Assembly (NCBI RefSeq): GCF_900143145.1
Contig: NZ_FRDB01000004.1
Location: forward strand, 1-45,121
Reading direction: 5' to 3'
Source: Candidatus Sodalis sp. SoCistrobi
GTDB lineage: Bacteria > Pseudomonadota > Gammaproteobacteria > Enterobacterales > Enterobacteriaceae
Length of the DNA: 45,121 bases
A model generated the notes under the pieces. That model saw nothing but the letters and a program-made list of their open reading frames with translations. It was not told the DNA's origin and did not search any database. The position numbers were made by a program, and so were the translations under genes. Each line of letters begins with the position of its first letter. Position 1 is the first letter of the stretch. Positions 17,703 through 26,576 of this stretch are shown here, piece by piece.

Positions 17703-19226
17703 ATGAAGAAACTGCTCCCCCTCCTTATTGGACTGAGTCTTGGTGGTTTCAGTGCAATGAGTCAGGCAGAAAATCTGCTACAGGTGTATCAGCAGGCCAG
17801 ATCCTCCAACCCGGATCTTCGCCGCTCCGCCGCCGATCGCGATGCAGCCTTTGAAAAGATTAATGAAGAGCGCGCCCCGCTGCTGCCTCAATTGGGATTG
17901 GGAGCAGATTACACCTATACCCAGGGTTTTCGCGACAACCGTGATATCAATTCCAATGAGTCCAGCGCCGCGCTGCAGTTGACCCAGACCATTTTCGATA
18001 TGTCCAAATGGCGTGCCCTGACTCTCCAGGAAAAAACCGCGGGTATTCAGGATGTCTCGTATCAAACGGACCAGCAATCGTTAATTCTCAATACCGCTAC
18101 CGCCTATTTTAACGTATTGAACGCCATTGATACACTGTCATATACCGAGGCGCAGAAGCAGGCGCTTTATCGCCAGTTGGACCAAACTACCCAACGCTTT
18201 AATGTCGGTCTGGTCGCCATTACGGATGTGCAGAATGCGCGCTCGGATTATGACACCGTTCTGGCGTCCGAAGTTAGCGCCCGCAACGATCTGGATAATG
18301 CGCTGGAAGCGCTGCGCCAGATTACCGGCATGGAATATCCGCAGTTGGCGACGCTGAATATCCCGAGTTTCAAGACCCAGCGGCCCGATGCGATCACCAG
18401 CCTGTTGAAAGAAGCGGAAAACCGTAACCTCAGCCTGTTATCGGCGCGCCTGTCGCAGGATTTGGCGCGTGAACAGATCCGTTACTATCAGTCCGGCCAT
18501 TTGCCGACGTTAGATCTTAACGCCTCGTCAACGGTGAGCAATTCCGACTACAATGGCTCGCGAAACAATTCTGTGACCAATCCCGATAAGCATATCGGCG
18601 GTAACGCCATCGGCCTGAGTCTGAACGTGCCGCTTTATAGCGGGGGTTCCGTCACCTCCCAGGTGAAGCAGGCGCAGTACAATTTTGTTAGCGCCAGCGA
18701 ACAGCTGGAAAGCGCGCACCGCTCGATGGTGATGACCCTGCGTTCATCGTTTAATAACATCTCCGCTTCCATCAGCAGTATTGCCGCCTATGAACAGGCG
18801 GTGGTGTCGGCGCAAAGCTCCCTGGACGCGTCGGAAGCCGGTTATCAGGTGGGCACCCGTACTATCGTTGACGTGTTAAATGCCACCACAACGCTTTATG
18901 ATCGCAAGCGGGATCTCTCCCAAGAGCGTTATCAATACCTGATCAATCAATTGAATCTGAAATCCGCTCTCGGCACGCTAAACGAAGCGGATTTGGTGAC
19001 GTTAAATAATACCCTCGGTAAAACGGTGCCGACCGATCCGCAGACGGTAGCGCCGGAAAACGCGTCGCAGGACGCCCGTGCCGATGGCTCCGATACGCCG
19101 CGTAGCACCAATTCGGCGCGCGAAGGTGCTGCGCAAACGGCCGTCCAGCCCCGCGCGGCCAGCGTGACAACCGCGCCAACCACCGGCACCGGCCGCGCTA
19201 GCGGACGTAATCCTTTCCAGCATTAA
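17703..19226 (+). CDS. tolC: Outer-membrane efflux channel TolC
   Basis: TolC forms the trimeric outer-membrane duct used by AcrAB-type multidrug pumps, MacAB and type I secretion. The precursor has 507 residues. A signal peptide (KKLLPLLIGLSLGGFSAMSQA) is cleaved before ENLLQVY. The two repeated outer-membrane factor domains are seen, with YQVGTRTIVDVLNATTTLYDRKRDL in the second and RFNVGLVAITDVQNARSDYD in the first. The ATG at 17703 follows AAAGGAATGC. The C-terminal 60 residues after NNTLGKTV are Ala/Thr/Pro-rich and poorly conserved, and the last 11 codons are the first copy of an 85-87-bp tandem repeat that continues into the spacer. Confidence 0.96.
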   Translation: MKKLLPLLIGLSLGGFSAMSQAENLLQVYQQARSSNPDLRRSAADRDAAFEKINEERAPLLPQLGLGADYTYTQGFRDNRDINSNESSAALQLTQTIFDMSKWRALTLQEKTAGIQDVSYQTDQQSLILNTATAYFNVLNAIDTLSYTEAQKQALYRQLDQTTQRFNVGLVAITDVQNARSDYDTVLASEVSARNDLDNALEALRQITGMEYPQLATLNIPSFKTQRPDAITSLLKEAENRNLSLLSARLSQDLAREQIRYYQSGHLPTLDLNASSTVSNSDYNGSRNNSVTNPDKHIGGNAIGLSLNVPLYSGGSVTSQVKQAQYNFVSASEQLESAHRSMVMTLRSSFNNISASISSIAAYEQAVVSAQSSLDASEAGYQVGTRTIVDVLNATTTLYDRKRDLSQERYQYLINQLNLKSALGTLNEADLVTLNNTLGKTVPTDPQTVAPENASQDARADGSDTPRSTNSAREGAAQTAVQPRAASVTTAPTTGTGRASGRNPFQH

Positions 19227-19585
19227 GTTCTTTACCGGCGGTTAGGGCAGATATTTGTTTCCCCGGCCGCCGGCACCGATCGCGCTAGCGGACGTCATAC
19301 TTTTCAGCATTAGGTTCTTTCCCGGCGGCCAGGGCAGACATTTGTTTCCGGCCGCCGGCGACGGCCGCGCTAGCGGACGTCGTCCTTTTCAGCATTAAGT
19401 TCTTTCCCGGCGGCCAGGGCAGACATTTGTTTCCGGCCGCCGGCGACGGCCGCGCTAGCGGACGTCTTCCTTTCCAGCATTATGTTCTTTCCCGGTGGCC
19501 AGGGCAGACATTTGTTTCCGGCCGCCGGCACCGATCGCTCTAGCGGACGTCGTCCTTTCCTGCATTAGGTCTTTTCCCGGCGCTA
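19194..19585. repeat. 85-87-bp tandem repeat starting inside the tolC 3' end
   Basis: Units start at 19194, 19281, 19366, 19451 and 19536, each with cgcgctagcggacgt, then a variable few bases, tttncagcatta and agttctttcccggcgg. The first unit includes the last 11 codons and stop of tolC; the later copies are non-coding. Spacing is 87, 85, 85 and 85 bp and the last copy degenerates near 19585. Each unit carries ccggcggcc and ggccgccgg arms that can form a 9-bp stem. The rest of the spacer (19586-19783) shows only the ygiB leader. Confidence 0.92.
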
Positions 19586-19783
19586 GGTGAAACCTCGGCT
19601 TCCCCCTGCCGGCGCCGGCGCCCTTCTTTGCCTATCACTGCACGCGGGGAGGATCACACTGAAGTGTATAACTACGTAAAGATGCGGGCCGCGGACCGCC
19701 CATGCTTCATTTTTCACCGTTTTTACCCTATTCTACAGTGACTTTCTCTGGGTCGAGCCTAATACTAATAAAGCAGGATAATC

Positions 19784-20434
19784 ATGAAACGCACTCAACA
19801 GATTAATCACGCCAGCTTTCGCAAGCATTGGCGCGCTTACCGTATGGCGCCCATCGCGCTGGCCGTCGGTGCCGTTTTTGTACTGGCCGGCTGTGAAAAA
19901 AACGACGAAAACGTTTCGCTGTACATGAACAGCGACGATTGCACCCGAGCCAATCCCTCGTTGGGCGAGCAGTGCACCACCGCGTATAACACCGCACAGC
20001 AGGAAGCGGTGAAAACCGCCCCCAAATACGCCTCGCGCGCCGACTGCGTGGCGGAGTTTGGCGAAGATCAATGTACCCAGGTTCCGGCGCAGGCCGGCAT
20101 GGCGGCGGAGTCGCAGCACAGCGGCAGCATGTGGATGCCGCTCATGGCGGGCTATATGATGGGCCGCATGATGGGCGGTGGCGGCTATGCCCAGCAGCCG
20201 CTGTTCAGCTCGCGCGCAGCGAACAGTCCGGCGCGCGGCCAGTTTGTCGACGCCAGCGGCCGCAACTACGGGGCAGCTACCAGTGGCCGTTCGATGACGG
20301 TGCCCAAAACCGCCCTGGCGCCGAAACCGGCGACCACGCAGACCATCCCCCGCGGCGGCTTCGGCGAGACCGTCGCCAAGCAGAACGCCATGCGCAGCAG
20401 CAGCGCCACCCCTCACCGCTCCATGGGCGGCTAA
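19784..20434 (+). CDS. ygiB: DUF1190 lipoprotein-like protein YgiB
   Basis: This 216-residue protein belongs to the UPF0441/DUF1190 family; its function is unknown, but in E. coli ygiBC is co-expressed with tolC. The N-terminus has basic residues, a hydrophobic segment ([16 protein letters not shown]) and a lipobox-like LAGC, so it is probably membrane anchored. Four further cysteines follow (DDC, EQC, ADC, DQC), then a Met/Gly-rich stretch [14 protein letters not shown] and a low-complexity Ser/Pro/Ala tail ending RSMGG. The ATG follows a gcagga site. ygiC starts seven bases after the stop, so the two are one unit. Confidence 0.9.
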   Translation: MKRTQQINHASFRKHWRAYRMAPIALAVGAVFVLAGCEKNDENVSLYMNSDDCTRANPSLGEQCTTAYNTAQQEAVKTAPKYASRADCVAEFGEDQCTQVPAQAGMAAESQHSGSMWMPLMAGYMMGRMMGGGGYAQQPLFSSRAANSPARGQFVDASGRNYGAATSGRSMTVPKTALAPKPATTQTIPRGGFGETVAKQNAMRSSSATPHRSMGG

Positions 20435-20440
20435 CGGGAC

Positions 20441-21601
20441 ATGAAACGAGTCACTCTCGACGAACGGCCGGACTGGCGTGAGAAAGCCACCGAATACGGC
20501 TTTAATTTTCATACCCTGTACGGCGAGCCTTACTGGTGCGAAGAGGCCTATTATCAATTTACCCTGGCGCAAATCGAGACGCTGGAGGCGGCCACCGCCG
20601 AGCTGCATCAGATGTGTTTGCAGGTGGTGGAAAAGGTGGTGGCCAGCGATGCGCTGCTGACCAAATTCCGTATTCCCCGCCATACCTGGTCATTCGTGCG
20701 CCACGCCTGGCAAACGCGTCAACCGTCGCTCTATTCGCGGCTCGACCTGGTTTATGACGGCCAGCATCCGCCCCAATTGCTGGAAAATAATGCCGATACG
20801 CCGACCTCGCTGTACGAAGCGGCGTTTTTTCAGTGGATTTGGCTGGAAGATCAAATAAACGCCGGCAAGCTGCCGGCCAATGCCGATCAGTACAACAGCC
20901 TGCAGGAGAAGCTTATCGCCCGCTTCGCCGAACTGCAGTCGCAGCACGGGTTTAGTCTGCTGCATCTGGCCTGCTGCCAGGATACGGAGGAAGATCGCGG
21001 CACGGTGCAGTATCTGCAGGATTGCGCCACGGAAGCCGGGTTGCCCAACACGTTTCTGTATATTGAGGAGCTGGGGCTGGGAGAGAAAGGGCAGTTTACC
21101 GATATGCAGGATCAGGTCATCAGCAACCTGTTCAAGCTCTACCCGTGGGAATTCATGCTGCGCGAGATGTTCTCTACCAAGCTTGAGGATGCCGGCGTGC
21201 GCTGGCTAGAGCCGGCCTGGAAGTGCATTTTGTCCAACAAGGCGCTGTTGCCGATGCTCTGGCAGATGTTTCCCGACCATCCCAATTTGCTGCCGGCCTA
21301 TTTCGCCGAAGACGATTACCCGCCGATGGACAATTACGTGGTGAAACCCCTGTTTTCCCGCGAGGGCGCCAATGTGCGCGTCTACGAGCAGGGACGCGAA
21401 ACCGCACGCGTAGACGGCCCTTACGGCGAGGAAGGCTCGATTGTACAGGCATTTTGCCCGCTGCCCCGCTTTGGCGACAGCTATACGGTCATCGGCAGCT
21501 GGCTGGTTAACGATGAGCCCTGCGGCATCGGCCTGCGCGAAGACCGGCAGATTATTACCCAGGATCTCTCCCGCTTTTATCCCCACATCATTCTTGATTG
21601 A
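20441..21601 (+). CDS. ygiC: Glutathionylspermidine synthase-like ATP-grasp protein YgiC
   Basis: YgiC resembles the synthetase half of glutathionylspermidine synthetase, an ATP-grasp ligase; the true substrate is unproven. The 386 residues align end to end with E. coli YgiC: the start [23 protein letters not shown], the [20 protein letters not shown] block near 110, DLQDQ-type [18 protein letters not shown] near 225, and the ATP-grasp end [14 protein letters not shown] near 300 with [16 protein letters not shown]. It follows ygiB closely and is probably co-transcribed with tolC-ygiB. Confidence 0.92.
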   Translation: MKRVTLDERPDWREKATEYGFNFHTLYGEPYWCEEAYYQFTLAQIETLEAATAELHQMCLQVVEKVVASDALLTKFRIPRHTWSFVRHAWQTRQPSLYSRLDLVYDGQHPPQLLENNADTPTSLYEAAFFQWIWLEDQINAGKLPANADQYNSLQEKLIARFAELQSQHGFSLLHLACCQDTEEDRGTVQYLQDCATEAGLPNTFLYIEELGLGEKGQFTDMQDQVISNLFKLYPWEFMLREMFSTKLEDAGVRWLEPAWKCILSNKALLPMLWQMFPDHPNLLPAYFAEDDYPPMDNYVVKPLFSREGANVRVYEQGRETARVDGPYGEEGSIVQAFCPLPRFGDSYTVIGSWLVNDEPCGIGLREDRQIITQDLSRFYPHIILD

Positions 21602-21638
21602 TTCTGCCTCGGCAGCGCGGTGACGCCGCGCCGCCGTA

Positions 21639-22421
21639 TTAGCCGACCTGCACCGACAGCATACTGATGGAACCCAGCGTGATACCGTCCACGGGCACCG
21701 AGACGGGTTCATCGCCTATCCGGCTGCCCAACACATAGAGCAACGGCAAAAAATGCTCCGGCGAGGGATTGGCCAGCGCGGCATCCTGGTGCTGTTGATA
21801 AGCGATCAAGGGATGCGGTTCCCCTTGCGCAGCGAGATTGTCGCGCACAAACTGATTGAACGACGTTGCCCACGGGTAGGGTTCGGCATTGTCCTGCCAG
21901 CGTACCGTGCGCAGGTTATGCACCACATTGCCGCTGGCCACCAGCATCACGCCTTCATCGCGCAGCGCGGCCAGTTTTTTCCCGAGGGCAAAATGGTAGG
22001 CGGCATCCCGCGTCGCATCGAGGCTAAGTTGCACCACGGGGATATCCGCCTCGGGATACATTTTGATTAACACGCCCCAGCTGCCGTGATCCAATCCCCA
22101 TTCGTCGATGTCGGCCTGCACCGGTACCGGCGCCAGCAGGGACTGCACCCGCTGCGCCAGCGCCGGCGAACCGGGAGCGGGGTAACGCGTATCGAACAGC
22201 GCCTGGGGAAAACCACCGAAATCGTGCACGGTGCGCGGTTGCGCCATGGCGGTCACGGCGGTGCCCTGCCGGTACCAATGGGCCGAGATGGCCAATATCG
22301 CCTCCGGCCGCGGCAGCGTCTGGCCCAGTTGCCGCCAGCTACGGGTATAGTGGTTGTCTTCCAGTACGTTCATCGGACTGCCGTGGCCGAGGAAAAGGGC
22401 GGGCATGCGTGGGCTACTCAT
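21639..22421 (-). CDS. ygiD: 4,5-DOPA dioxygenase extradiol YgiD
   Basis: YgiD is a class III extradiol ring-cleavage dioxygenase fold enzyme; E. coli YgiD opens L-DOPA at the 4,5 bond in vitro, and its physiological role is open. The 260-residue protein has the metal ligands in LFLGHGSPMN (His13), ISAHWYRQG (His about 47) and ASGNVVHNLR near 165, plus the conserved DFGGFP block. The ATG at 22421 has AAGGAT upstream. It is convergent with ygiC, the same arrangement as in E. coli. The zupT gene that follows ygiD in E. coli is not present here. Confidence 0.9.
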   Translation of the reverse strand: MSSPRMPALFLGHGSPMNVLEDNHYTRSWRQLGQTLPRPEAILAISAHWYRQGTAVTAMAQPRTVHDFGGFPQALFDTRYPAPGSPALAQRVQSLLAPVPVQADIDEWGLDHGSWGVLIKMYPEADIPVVQLSLDATRDAAYHFALGKKLAALRDEGVMLVASGNVVHNLRTVRWQDNAEPYPWATSFNQFVRDNLAAQGEPHPLIAYQQHQDAALANPSPEHFLPLLYVLGSRIGDEPVSVPVDGITLGSISMLSVQVG

Positions 22422-22550
22422 CGTCTATCCTTATTCATTGTGCGTCGCTTGCGGCGGCTAATGGCATCACATTAACCCTTTTCGCTTTGCAATGAACCGA
22501 TATAACCATGATGAAGATAATCAGGAAAATTGAATAACCGAGGCCAATAG

Positions 22551-23216
22551 ATGAAAACAGCACTGCTCTTTGGCGCCAGCGGATTAGTGGGCGGTCACCT
22601 GCTGTCCACCTTGCTGCACCATTCCGCTTACCGGCAGGTGATTGCGGTGGTACGGCGCGAGCTGCCGCTGCGCCATCCGCAGTTGAAACAGCTTATCGGC
22701 GATAGCGCCACGCTACCCGCATTGGCGGACACACTGGCGGCGGAGGATCTGTTTATCGCCCTCGGCACCACGCGCAAAAACAGCCCGGACCCGCGGGACT
22801 ACTACCGTATCGATCACGACTATCCGCTGCTGGCGGCGCGGCTGGCGCTTGAGCATGGCGCGCGCTCAATCTCGCTAGTGTCATCGATGGGGGCCAGCGT
22901 CAGCGCTTACGCATCCTATCTGCGCATAAAAGGGGAAACCGAGCAGGATATCATTGCCCTGCACGCCACCCGGACGCACATTTTCCGACCCGGCATGATT
23001 ATGGGCGATCGGCGAGAGCACCGCCCGCTGGAGAAGGGGCTAAATCTGGTCTGGCGACGGTTGAACCCAGTATTGCGGGGGCGGGCGGAAAAATACCGCG
23101 CGATCACGGCGGCGGATATCGCCGTGGCGATGGTTGCCGCCGCTCAACTCCCCACAGGCGAAGTGAATATTTACACTTGGTCGGAGATGCAGGCGTTAGT
23201 GCGGGATGCCGGCTGA
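22551..23216 (+). CDS. NAD(P)-binding Rossmann-fold protein
   Basis: The 221-residue protein begins with a nucleotide-binding GASGLVGGHLLSTLL (residues 9-23), typical of atypical short-chain dehydrogenases of the NmrA/TIP30 (HTATIP2-like) kind. Further features are DLFIALGTTRKNSPD near 65, a conserved ISLVSSMGAS near 105 and a YASYLRIKGETEQD block near 120 containing a candidate Tyr-x3-Lys pair (Tyr-Leu-Arg-Ile-Lys), then FRPGMIMGDR. The substrate is unknown. It is convergent with ribB and stands in the place where E. coli has zupT. A weak gagg lies before the ATG. Confidence 0.8.
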   Translation: MKTALLFGASGLVGGHLLSTLLHHSAYRQVIAVVRRELPLRHPQLKQLIGDSATLPALADTLAAEDLFIALGTTRKNSPDPRDYYRIDHDYPLLAARLALEHGARSISLVSSMGASVSAYASYLRIKGETEQDIIALHATRTHIFRPGMIMGDRREHRPLEKGLNLVWRRLNPVLRGRAEKYRAITAADIAVAMVAAAQLPTGEVNIYTWSEMQALVRDAG

Positions 23217-23239
23217 TACCACGCCGGATCCGCAGGACG

Positions 23240-23893
23240 TTAGCTTACTTCGCGCGTCAGGGCGCGACGGTAGGCCACCAGATCCTCAATGGTCAGCACC
23301 GGCATGTGGTGTTGCCGGCCAAAGGCGATTATCTCTGGCGCATGCGCCATAGAGCCATCGTCATTGGTCACTTCACACAGCACCCCCGCCGGTTTCAGGC
23401 CGGCAAGGGTGGTCAAATCCACCGCCGCTTCGGTATGGCCGCCGCGCACCAGCACGCCGCCCGGCTGCGCGCGCAGCGGGAAAACATGCCCGGGTCGGTT
23501 AAGATCGGTGGGTTTGGCATTATCTTTGATGGCGGCCCGAATCGTCGTCAGGCGATCGGCGGCGGAGACCCCGGTGCTGACCCCTTCAGCCGCTTCGATT
23601 GTGACGGTAAACGCCGTCTGATAATGGCTGCTGTTGCGTTCCACCATCATCGGCAGCGCCAGCTGCTGGCGGCGTTCTTCGGTCAGGCACAGGCAGACGA
23701 TACCGCTGCCGTGACGGATGGTCAGCGCCATCTGCTCAACGGTCATGTTCTCGGCGGCGAATATCATATCGCCTTCATTTTCACGATCTTCATCGTCCAG
23801 TACCAGCACCCCGCGGCCATTGCGCAGCGCCTCCAGCGCGTTTTCCACGCGTTGGGACGGGGAACCGAATTCGGAAAGAAGCGTCTGATTCAT
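23240..23893 (-). CDS. ribB: 3,4-dihydroxy-2-butanone 4-phosphate synthase
   Basis: RibB makes the four-carbon unit of riboflavin from ribulose-5-phosphate, releasing formate. The 217 residues match E. coli RibB. The catalytic [10 protein letters not shown] motif lies near residues 33-42, and RHGSGIVC, the phosphate-binding [25 protein letters not shown] block and [11 protein letters not shown] follow. The ATG at 23893 is selected; a longer open frame to 24199 reads through the riboswitch and is not used. An FMN riboswitch occupies most of the 5' leader, so the gene is probably shut down when FMN is abundant. B-vitamin genes such as this are often retained in insect symbionts. Confidence 0.96.
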   Translation of the reverse strand: MNQTLLSEFGSPSQRVENALEALRNGRGVLVLDDEDRENEGDMIFAAENMTVEQMALTIRHGSGIVCLCLTEERRQQLALPMMVERNSSHYQTAFTVTIEAAEGVSTGVSAADRLTTIRAAIKDNAKPTDLNRPGHVFPLRAQPGGVLVRGGHTEAAVDLTTLAGLKPAGVLCEVTNDDGSMAHAPEIIAFGRQHHMPVLTIEDLVAYRRALTREVS

Positions 23894-24000
23894 GGTAAGT
23901 AAAACCTCATAATTGTTATGGATTACCAGAATCAGGGCAGACTTAGGAGCGGCCGCGAACGGGCCAAATAATAACGATAGCGGGCCGTAGCCCACCTGGA

Positions 24001-24163
24001 CGTCGTTACACTCTCCCATCCGGACTATGACCGTCGGCCCCGGAATTACACCGGATCTGCTGACCTCAGACTGCAAGGCAATCTGAGCGCTCGCGGGCTT
24101 CCTGTGCAATACTTTAGCCAGGTTTACCGCCGGTGGGGAATTGCACCCCGCCCTGAGAATAAG
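24001..24163 (-). ncRNA. FMN riboswitch (RFN element) of ribB
   Basis: On the minus strand the leader reads through all canonical RFN segments in order: cttattctcagggcggggtg at the 5' side, aattccccaccggcggtaa, agcccgcgagcg, a variable hairpin built from cagattgccttgcagtctg, ggtcagcagatccggtg, aattccggggccgacggtc and the closing atagtccggatggg with agagtgtaac. This layout is specific for the FMN aptamer. About 108 bases separate it from the ribB ATG, room for an expression platform. Confidence 0.95.
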
Positions 24164-24293
24164 CAGAAATACTATAGCGCCAACCCGCAGCCGAGGCAAT
24201 TAGCAAACGCATAATTTCGATGAATGCTTTTGTTTCCACTCAGGGGAAACAGGCATTACACTTAACCCATTCTGACCAGTTAGGGAACCGACG

Positions 24294-24731
24294 ATGATTG
24301 ATCCAAAGAAACTTGAACAGCTTGCCCGCCAGGTGCAGGAGTCGCTGCTGAAAGGCATCCGCGATCTGGGCGACGATGTGGAGAAAAAGATCCGTCAGGT
24401 GCTGCAAAACCAGTTCAGCCGTATGGACCTGGTCAGCCGCGAGGAGTTTGACGTACAGACCCAGGTGCTGTTACGCACCCGGGAAAAATTGAGTCAATTG
24501 GAATTGCGCCTGAATGCGCTGGAAACCATGCCGAAAAGCGACCCGGGCGTCAGCCCAGCGGCACCTGCCGGTGGCGCGACGTCGGCGGCCGGGGCGCCGG
24601 TGGCGGGCAAGAAGCCTGCGGGCGTGGACGGCGTAGACGACACTACCAGCGTTTCTCCCGCGGATCGCGCCGCGCCGAAGACCGGCGCCGCGAGCGACAA
24701 ACCGGCTAAAGACACCTTCAAAAAGCTCTAA
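24294..24731 (+). CDS. ubiK: Ubiquinone biosynthesis accessory factor UbiK (YqiC) with extended tail
   Basis: UbiK is a small coiled-coil accessory protein of the ubiquinone biosynthetic complex, working with UbiJ. Residues 1-80 match the family: [18 protein letters not shown], then [36 protein letters not shown] and a C-terminal coiled coil ([13 protein letters not shown]). E. coli UbiK has 96 residues; this one has 145. The extra part (about 82-145) is low-complexity Ala/Gly/Pro/Ser/Asp sequence ending in DTFKKL and is probably disordered. The start has an AGGGA site. It is convergent with hldE. Confidence 0.9.
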   Translation: MIDPKKLEQLARQVQESLLKGIRDLGDDVEKKIRQVLQNQFSRMDLVSREEFDVQTQVLLRTREKLSQLELRLNALETMPKSDPGVSPAAPAGGATSAAGAPVAGKKPAGVDGVDDTTSVSPADRAAPKTGAASDKPAKDTFKKL

Positions 24732-24949
24732 TCGCCGCGACCGCCGCTTGCTGAGGCCATCGGCAGACATCATCCCCCGCGCGTCATTGACCACCGCCCA
24801 GCGCGGCGCGTCACTGCCGCGCGCGGCTGACCATGCGGGGGGCGCATCACCGCCGTCGGACAACCGATCGCCGCCCGGCGCGGCGTTTCTCCGCCCGCGC
24901 ACGGCTGACCATGCCGGGCGCGGCCTTTCTTTTCCCCTGGGTCTGAAGC
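24732..24949. other. GC-rich spacer with a diverged duplication of about 78 bp
   Basis: Between convergent ubiK and hldE, the phrase cggctgaccatgc occurs at 24824 and again at 24902, each preceded by gcgcggcg-type sequence. A short hairpin (gccg-ggcg-cggc, 24913-24924) followed by ctttctttt may end transcription from the ubiK side. I see no gene here. Confidence 0.5.
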
Positions 24950-26383
24950 CTAACCCCGTTCGCCGCGCTTGATGGCGTTAATGATATTGGTGGTGGAACA
25001 GCCGTCTTCAAAATTCAGCACCAGCACATCCCCACCGTTGTCCCACACCTCCTTGCTGCCGGCGATCTGGTGCGGCTGATAATCGCCGCCTTTGACCAGC
25101 ACATCCGGCAGCACATCGGCGATGAGCCGCTGAGGGGTATCCTCGCTGAAGGGCACGACCCAATCCACCGCCTCCAACGCCGCCAGGACGGTCATTCGCT
25201 GCGCCAAAGGATTGACCGGGCGACTTTCCCCTTTCAGACGCTTTGTGGACTCATCGCTGTTCACCGCCACGATAAGCCGATCGCCCAACCGCCGGGCATT
25301 AGCGAGATAGCTGACGTGGCCCGCGTGCAGAATATCGAAAATACCGTTGGTCATCACCACCTTCTCGCCGCGCTGACGCGCCAGCGCCACCGCCTGCTTC
25401 AGCTCGCTTTCGGTCATGACGCCAAAGCCCGTTTCGGCGCGGCCGCGGATGGCGTTCTCAAGCTCGATGGGACTCACGGTGGAGGTGCCCAATTTCCCGA
25501 CCACCACCCCCGCGGCGGCGTTGGCCAGAAAACAGGATTCCTCCAGACTGTTACCGGCGGCCAGTGCGGCGGCCAGCACACCAATGACCGTATCACCGGC
25601 ACCGGTGACGTCGTAAACTTCCTGCGCCTGCGTCGGTAAATTCAGCGGATCCTTGCCCGGCTGCAATAGCGTCATCCCCTGCTCCGAACGGGTAATCAGC
25701 AGCACCGACAGTTGGTAATCGGCGATAAGTTGCATGCCGCGGCTCACCAGCGTTTCCTCATCCTTGCAGGCGCCGGCGACCGCTTCAAATTCGGACAGAT
25801 TCGGGGTCAGCAGCGTTGCGCCCCGATAACGGCCAAAATCCGTGCCTTTGGGATCGACAAGCACCGGCACGCCGGCGGCGCGCGCCTGCGTAATCATCTC
25901 GCGCACGCGCGCCAGCGCGCCCTTGGCATAATCGGATAGCACCAGCGCGCCGGTTTTCGGCAGCGCCAGCTGAATACGCTCTAGTATGGGGGCGGCGTCG
26001 ACATCGTCGAAGCCCTGCTCGAAATCGAGGCGGATCAACTGCTGATTACGCGATAACACCCGCAGTTTGGTAATGGTGGGATGGGTCGCGACGGCGACAA
26101 AATCGCAGGTCACGTCGACGTCACTGAGTCGCGCGCCCAGAGCGCGGGCGGCATCATCAATGCCGGTGAGACCGACCAGACGCGAATGGCAGCCCAGCGC
26201 GGCGATGTTCATCGCGACGTTAGCGGCGCCGCCGGGACGCTCCTCAATGGCGTCCACTTTTACGATAGGCACCGGCGCTTCCGGTGAGATCCGGCTGGTG
26301 GGACCGTACCAGTATCGGTCCAACATCACATCGCCCACAACCAGCACGCCCGCCCGGCGGAAATCAGGCAAGGTCACTTTCAT
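24950..26383 (-). CDS. hldE: Bifunctional heptose-7-phosphate kinase / heptose-1-phosphate adenylyltransferase
   Basis: HldE carries out two steps of ADP-L-glycero-D-manno-heptose synthesis for the LPS inner core: phosphorylation of heptose-7-phosphate at C1 and later adenylylation of heptose-1-phosphate. The 477 residues match E. coli HldE. The N-terminal PfkB-type kinase (1-318) has [14 protein letters not shown] near 50 and the catalytic [14 protein letters not shown] near 260. The C-terminal nucleotidyltransferase (about 344-477) has [16 protein letters not shown], with the HxGH motif. A GGAG site precedes the ATG. It is the third gene after ygiF and glnE, as in E. coli. Confidence 0.96.
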   Translation of the reverse strand: MKVTLPDFRRAGVLVVGDVMLDRYWYGPTSRISPEAPVPIVKVDAIEERPGGAANVAMNIAALGCHSRLVGLTGIDDAARALGARLSDVDVTCDFVAVATHPTITKLRVLSRNQQLIRLDFEQGFDDVDAAPILERIQLALPKTGALVLSDYAKGALARVREMITQARAAGVPVLVDPKGTDFGRYRGATLLTPNLSEFEAVAGACKDEETLVSRGMQLIADYQLSVLLITRSEQGMTLLQPGKDPLNLPTQAQEVYDVTGAGDTVIGVLAAALAAGNSLEESCFLANAAAGVVVGKLGTSTVSPIELENAIRGRAETGFGVMTESELKQAVALARQRGEKVVMTNGIFDILHAGHVSYLANARRLGDRLIVAVNSDESTKRLKGESRPVNPLAQRMTVLAALEAVDWVVPFSEDTPQRLIADVLPDVLVKGGDYQPHQIAGSKEVWDNGGDVLVLNFEDGCSTTNIINAIKRGERG

Positions 26384-26576
26384 CCACTCGCTCCAAAGAG
26401 ATCCTGTTCAAGGGTCGGGATCATATCACAGGCGGGAAAAATTCGCCCCCTGCGGCGCCGGCTTCCACCCGTTGACGGTGCCTCCACCGCTGACCCGAAC
26501 CCTGCCGGCGGCGGACGCCGAGGCTAATTCCGACGCACGGGCATGCTGACTTTGCAGACCACTTTACCTGCGCCGC

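Noticed and set aside
19733-20683. 316-codon open frame on the minus strand
   Set aside because: It is fully antisense to ygiB and the start of ygiC, which have clear family matches; the His/Arg/Ala-rich translation is typical of a shadow frame in GC-rich DNA.
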